Shown here: positions 14,575 through 16,407 of the stretch, piece after piece
How the letters are laid out: each line of letters opens with the position of its first letter
How positions within the stretch are numbered: position 1 is the first letter of the stretch
Source: JBAVEL01 sp049587715
GTDB taxonomy: Bacteria; Bacteroidota; Ignavibacteria; UBA10030; UBA6906
Direction: 5' to 3'
Assembly: GCA_049587715.1 (NCBI GenBank)
Contig: JBAVEL010000146.1
Span: forward strand, 1-16,407
Length of the DNA stretch: 16,407 bases
The notes under the pieces: model-generated
The model's input: the letters and a program-made list of their open reading frames with translations, nothing else
Database searches by the model: none
What the model was told of the DNA's origin: nothing
Made by a program: the position numbers and the translations under genes

Positions 14575-14640
14575 CAGGGAGGCCCTGACCTGAAACCGGC
14601 GCTCCCGCCCCTTTCCGTCTTTGTTTCAGGCGGGGCCTGA
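14575..14640 (+). other. Downstream region of the M48 gene with mutually exclusive hairpins
   Basis: CAGGG-AGG-CCCTG lies at 14575-14587. CCTGAAAC (14589-14596) can pair with GTTTCAGG (14623-14630) across 26 nt. TCAGGC (14626-14631) can instead pair with GCCTGA (14635-14640) around a GGG loop, followed by a moderately T-rich stretch (14649-14657). The last two structures share TCAGG and exclude each other, as in an anti-terminator/terminator pair. It may simply be the end of the M48 transcript. Confidence 0.4.
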
Positions 14641-14743
14641 GCCGAAGCTTTCTTTCTGAATCCCCGTCGTCATTTAGATCCGCCCCGGGAGTTCCGCGCC
14701 GCCGCCTTCTCCATCCCTCCCGTAAGATCGTGAGATTTTGCTG

Positions 14744-14772
14744 TTGCATTTCGTAGGAATCTCCCGTAGATT
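14744..14772 (+). promoter_or_regulatory. Weak candidate promoter for the sigma-factor gene
   Basis: TTGCAT (14744-14749) and TAGATT (14767-14772) are 17 nt apart in the most AT-rich patch of the region. Matches are 3 of 6 and 4 of 6. The -10 element lies inside the stem-loop at 14761-14782, so promoter and hairpin cannot both act on one full-length leader. Confidence 0.3.
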
Positions 14773-14800
14773 TCTGCGGGAGTTGTATGTTTTCTTTTCT
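14761..14800 (+). terminator. Probable intrinsic terminator or attenuator ahead of the sigma-factor gene
   Basis: CTCCCGTAG (14761-14769), loop ATTT, CTGCGGGAG (14774-14782) form a 9-bp stem with one G-U pair. The T-rich tract TTGTATGTTTTCTTTTCTT follows directly at 14783-14801. This is the best rho-independent terminator shape in the window. It sits 204 nt after the M48 stop and 64 nt before the sigma-factor start. It can end M48 transcription or attenuate read-through into the sigma gene. Confidence 0.6.
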
Positions 14801-14846
14801 TCCCCTGTTCCCTGTCTTTCCTCTCCCCTCTTCGTGCGGAGGCGAC

Positions 14847-15734
14847 ATGGACCCCCTCTTGAACAGTGAACTGGTGGAGCTTCTCAGGCGCGGCCAGCGG
14901 CTTGGATGCTCCCGGCTGGTTTCCCGCTACCGCATGCAGCTCCTTCACAGGGGCGTGCGCGATTTCGGCCTCCGGCTTGTGGAGGCGGAGGAGGTGGCGG
15001 ATGATGTCCTGCTCGCGGTGATGGAGAAGATCGGGTCGTTCCGGTTCCGCCGGAGCGAGTCGGATTTCCACTACTGGGTCATGGCCATCCTGCGGAACAG
15101 AGCGCGGGATCTGGTGCGGCGGGACAGGCACCGGAGGGAACACACGGAGCTTCTGGAGGATCTGCTTGCGAAACGCCCGGCGGGAGAAGGGTGCCTGCAG
15201 GCCGCAGCCATAGCGGCTCTCGAGGAGGAGGAGCCGGGTTCCACGGTCTGGGATGCGGCCCTCCATGCGGCCTCCGATGTGCTCGAGACGATGGAAGACT
15301 GGGAGCGGACGCTGCTCCGCTGCAGGGCCGTGCGTCTTCCCTACCGGGAGATCGAGTTCTACACGGGAAAGCCCGCCGGCCACCTGAAGGTGTACCACGG
15401 TCGTGTGATGAGAAAGTTCCGGATGCGGTTTGCCCGCGCGTATCCGGCGACAGACCGGGGGCACAGCGCCGAGAAGACCGGACAGGAGTGTGTCGCCCCG
15501 GAGCCCTCCCCGGCGGTCTGTTACCGGGCGCCGTTTCCTCAGATGCGCGTGCATCCCGCCCACCATCAGCCGGAAAGGAGACTTCCCCCATGGCCACCAA
15601 CAACGCCCTCTATTCCACCATGGTCCGCGCGGGCAAAACCACGTTCTTTGTGGACGTCCGGGAGGCGAAGAACGGCAACCGGTTCCTCTCCATCTCGGAG
15701 ACCCACATTGACGGGGAGGAGCGGAAGCGGGTGA
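14847..15734 (+). CDS. Sigma-70 family (ECF-like) RNA polymerase sigma factor, with an overlong C-terminal frame
   Basis: ATG 14847 follows GCGGAGG with about 5-nt spacing; the in-frame ATG 14787 lies inside the terminator-like T-tract and has no ribosome site. Residues about 20-95 look like sigma region 2, with VEAEEVADDVLLAVMEKI and DFHYWVMAILRNRARDLVRR. Residues about 148-195 look like region 4 (DWERTLLRCRAVRLPYREIE, GKPAGHLKVYHGR). These bind core polymerase and the -10 and -35 DNA. After about residue 200 the sequence becomes Pro/Arg/Ser-rich and stays open for 95 more codons, running out of frame through the ribosome site and first 48 codons of the next gene. A frameshift near 15450 or a non-homologous tail is likely. 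No anti-sigma gene is adjacent. Confidence 0.75.
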   Translation: MDPLLNSELVELLRRGQRLGCSRLVSRYRMQLLHRGVRDFGLRLVEAEEVADDVLLAVMEKIGSFRFRRSESDFHYWVMAILRNRARDLVRRDRHRREHTELLEDLLAKRPAGEGCLQAAAIAALEEEEPGSTVWDAALHAASDVLETMEDWERTLLRCRAVRLPYREIEFYTGKPAGHLKVYHGRVMRKFRMRFARAYPATDRGHSAEKTGQECVAPEPSPAVCYRAPFPQMRVHPAHHQPERRLPPWPPTTPSIPPWSARAKPRSLWTSGRRRTATGSSPSRRPTLTGRSGSG

Positions 15735-15814
15735 CCCTCCGGGTGTTCGGGGAGACCGTGCCGCAGTTCCGGCAGGCGGTGGATGAGGCCGCCTCGGCCA
15801 TCTCGCAGGCATAA
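15590..15814 (+). CDS. Pur-alpha-like (DUF3276/PUR family) nucleic-acid-binding protein
   Basis: This 74-residue protein starts at ATG 15590, with AAAGGAG at 15574-15580 and 9-nt spacing. It is a single PUR-type repeat: YSTMVRAGKTTFFVDVREAK (8-27), NGNRFLSISETHI, then KRVTLRVFGETVPQF and a C-terminal helix RQAVDEAASAISQA. The order of beta strands followed by one amphipathic helix, with RAGK.T.FFDV and L.I.E, is the hallmark of bacterial PUR proteins, which dimerise and bind single-stranded DNA or RNA. Such proteins are widespread in Bacteroidetes and relatives; their cellular role is poorly known. The sigma-factor frame overlaps its 5' half in another frame, suggesting co-transcription. A CGGGTG/CACCCG hairpin follows at 15826-15843. 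Confidence 0.85.
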   Translation: MATNNALYSTMVRAGKTTFFVDVREAKNGNRFLSISETHIDGEERKRVTLRVFGETVPQFRQAVDEAASAISQA

Positions 15815-15879
15815 GGCTCTCCGTACGGGTGTAGCCGCACCCGGGCACAAGGCGCAACCCCGGGGGGATTCGACGCGGC

Positions 15880-16107
15880 AACCTGGCCCCCGGGTCCGGT
15901 CTGTGGGGGGCTTTCCGCCTGGATGCCTGCCGGACGCACACCGCGGGGGTCTTCACAGGGAGGGCGAAGGCGGTCACGACCGGGATCAAGGTCCCGTTGC
16001 GTGCCGGGATCAGGGTGTGGGATGCGGGTCGGGAGCACATCCTGAAAGACCGGACAGACGCCGGAGCGGCGGAGGGGACTCCCGCCCAGGAGGTGCACCG
16101 GGATTGA
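15880..16107 (+). pseudogene. Possible HU-like remnant or uncharacterised reading frame without a start
   Basis: The 371-nt gap between the PUR gene and rmuC has one frame (frame 1, stop TGA 16105-16107) with strongly GC-biased third positions, as in the real genes here. It reads NLAPGSGLWGAFRLDA, then GRAKAVTTGIKVP, then RVWDAGREHILKDRTDAG. The order GxFR+ ... TG.IKVP ... AG...LKD recalls the arm and C-terminal helix of HU/IHF proteins, but spacing differs and the N-terminal helices are missing. There is no start codon with a ribosome site, and TAG 15832-15834 closes the frame upstream. It is either a fossil HU gene or coincidence. Confidence 0.28.
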
Positions 16108-16141
16108 GCGGAGTTCCCGGGCCCGGGGTTCCCGGCCGCCT

Positions 16142-16177
16142 TCCCCGCTTGTTTGTGCGCGGGGAGTTCGGTATGTT
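16142..16177 (+). promoter_or_regulatory. Candidate promoter for rmuC, leaderless arrangement, with a hairpin
   Basis: TTGTTT (16149-16154) and TATGTT (16172-16177) are exactly 17 nt apart. The expected transcript start near 16184 is almost at ATG 16186, and there is no Shine-Dalgarno sequence, so the mRNA would be leaderless. TCCCCGC (16142-16148) and GCGGGGA (16159-16165) form a 7-bp dyad that surrounds the -35 element and may be an operator or an upstream terminator. Confidence 0.4.
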
Positions 16178-16185
16178 CCCTGCCG

Positions 16186-16407
16186 ATGGACTATCTTCTC
16201 TTTGCGGCGGGTGTGGCGGCGGGTGCGCTCGGGGTCTGGGCGCTCCTCGGCCGGAGGGCCGTCGGCAGAGGGGGCATGGGGAAGGAGGAGGCGACCGCAC
16301 TCCTCCGTCAGGCGGAGGACCTCCGGACCCAGAATGCCCGCCTGGAGGAGCGAACCCGTCTGCTGGCCGGGGAACTCGGGACGGCGCGGGAGGAGGCCGC
16401 CTCGGGG
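16186..16407 (+). CDS. rmuC: RmuC-like DNA recombination protein, N-terminal part (gene runs off the right edge)
   Basis: ATG 16186 opens a frame that stays open to the window end (74 codons). Residues 3-22 form one membrane anchor (LLFAAGVAAGALGVWALLG), followed by a basic stretch and then a coiled coil (KEEATALLRQAEDLRTQNAR, LEERTRLLAGELGTAREEA). An N-terminal anchor leading straight into a long Leu/Glu/Arg coiled coil is the layout of RmuC, a protein that limits inversions at short inverted repeats and carries a C-terminal nuclease-like domain. That domain lies outside the window, so another coiled-coil membrane protein remains possible. Confidence 0.6.
   Translation, partial: MDYLLFAAGVAAGALGVWALLGRRAVGRGGMGKEEATALLRQAEDLRTQNARLEERTRLLAGELGTAREEAASG

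Noticed and set aside
14670..16040. Open frame of 456 codons on the - strand
   Set aside because: It lies opposite the sigma-factor and PUR genes and has low-complexity Pro/Arg composition without a ribosome site.

Overview
This is a G+C-rich bacterial chromosome segment. Every gene I can support lies on the + strand, so the segment is strongly co-directional, and the coding strand carries many runs of G. Three separate genes end in a C-terminal domain with a PNPFN motif, then DLLGRE, and a last residue of K or R at the stop codon. That is the type A sorting-domain (FlgD-like Ig fold) tail seen in the Fibrobacteres-Chlorobi-Bacteroidetes superphylum and in high-GC relatives such as candidate phylum Eisenbacteria. 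A small Pur-alpha-type protein fits the same assignment. I infer an FCB-related, high-GC, probably uncultivated lineage; I cannot name a species.

Layout. 1-185: the C-terminus of a penicillin-acylase-type N-terminal nucleophile hydrolase. 186-681: no intact gene, but what looks like the frameshifted tail of a SAM-dependent methyltransferase. 682-3887: a run of short, closely packed genes (exported hypothetical protein, YkgJ-type Cys-cluster protein, GNAT acetyltransferase, macro-domain protein, lipoprotein, and an apparently N-truncated CxxC protein). 3941-9152: three secreted proteins with the sorting-type tail (a 252-aa unknown, an Asp-box propeller, and a seven-repeat probable propeller), interrupted by a conserved protein of unknown function at 6839-7555. 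9258-10044: a 49-residue GFLG-repeat membrane microprotein, then the decayed N-terminus of a DASS/SLC13 anion symporter. 10045-13590: a membrane block made of a site-2 protease with CBS domains, a TerC/Alx-family protein and a Na+/H+ antiporter. 13757-14557: an M48 lipoprotein metalloprotease with its own likely promoter. 14847-15814: an ECF-like sigma factor whose frame runs into a Pur-alpha-like protein gene. 15815-16185: a possible decayed HU-like reading frame. 16186-end: the start of rmuC.

How the parts may work together (inference). The propeller and sorting-tail proteins are exported or surface-attached. The 10-13.6 kb block looks like envelope and ion homeostasis: intramembrane proteolysis, Mn/alkaline-pH-linked TerC and Na+/H+ exchange. 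The M48 lipoprotein next to it suits envelope quality control. The sigma factor and Pur-like protein form a possible regulatory pair. Several gene remnants (methyltransferase tail, N-truncated CxxC protein, DASS symporter, HU-like frame) show that the segment has been eroded by deletion and frameshift.

I found no tRNA, rRNA, CRISPR array, transposase or integrase. I do not see a clear-cut novel defence or biosynthetic system. The best leads are the GFLG microprotein, the TerC/antiporter/site-2-protease block, the sigma/Pur overlap with its structured leader, and the unknown protein at 6839.
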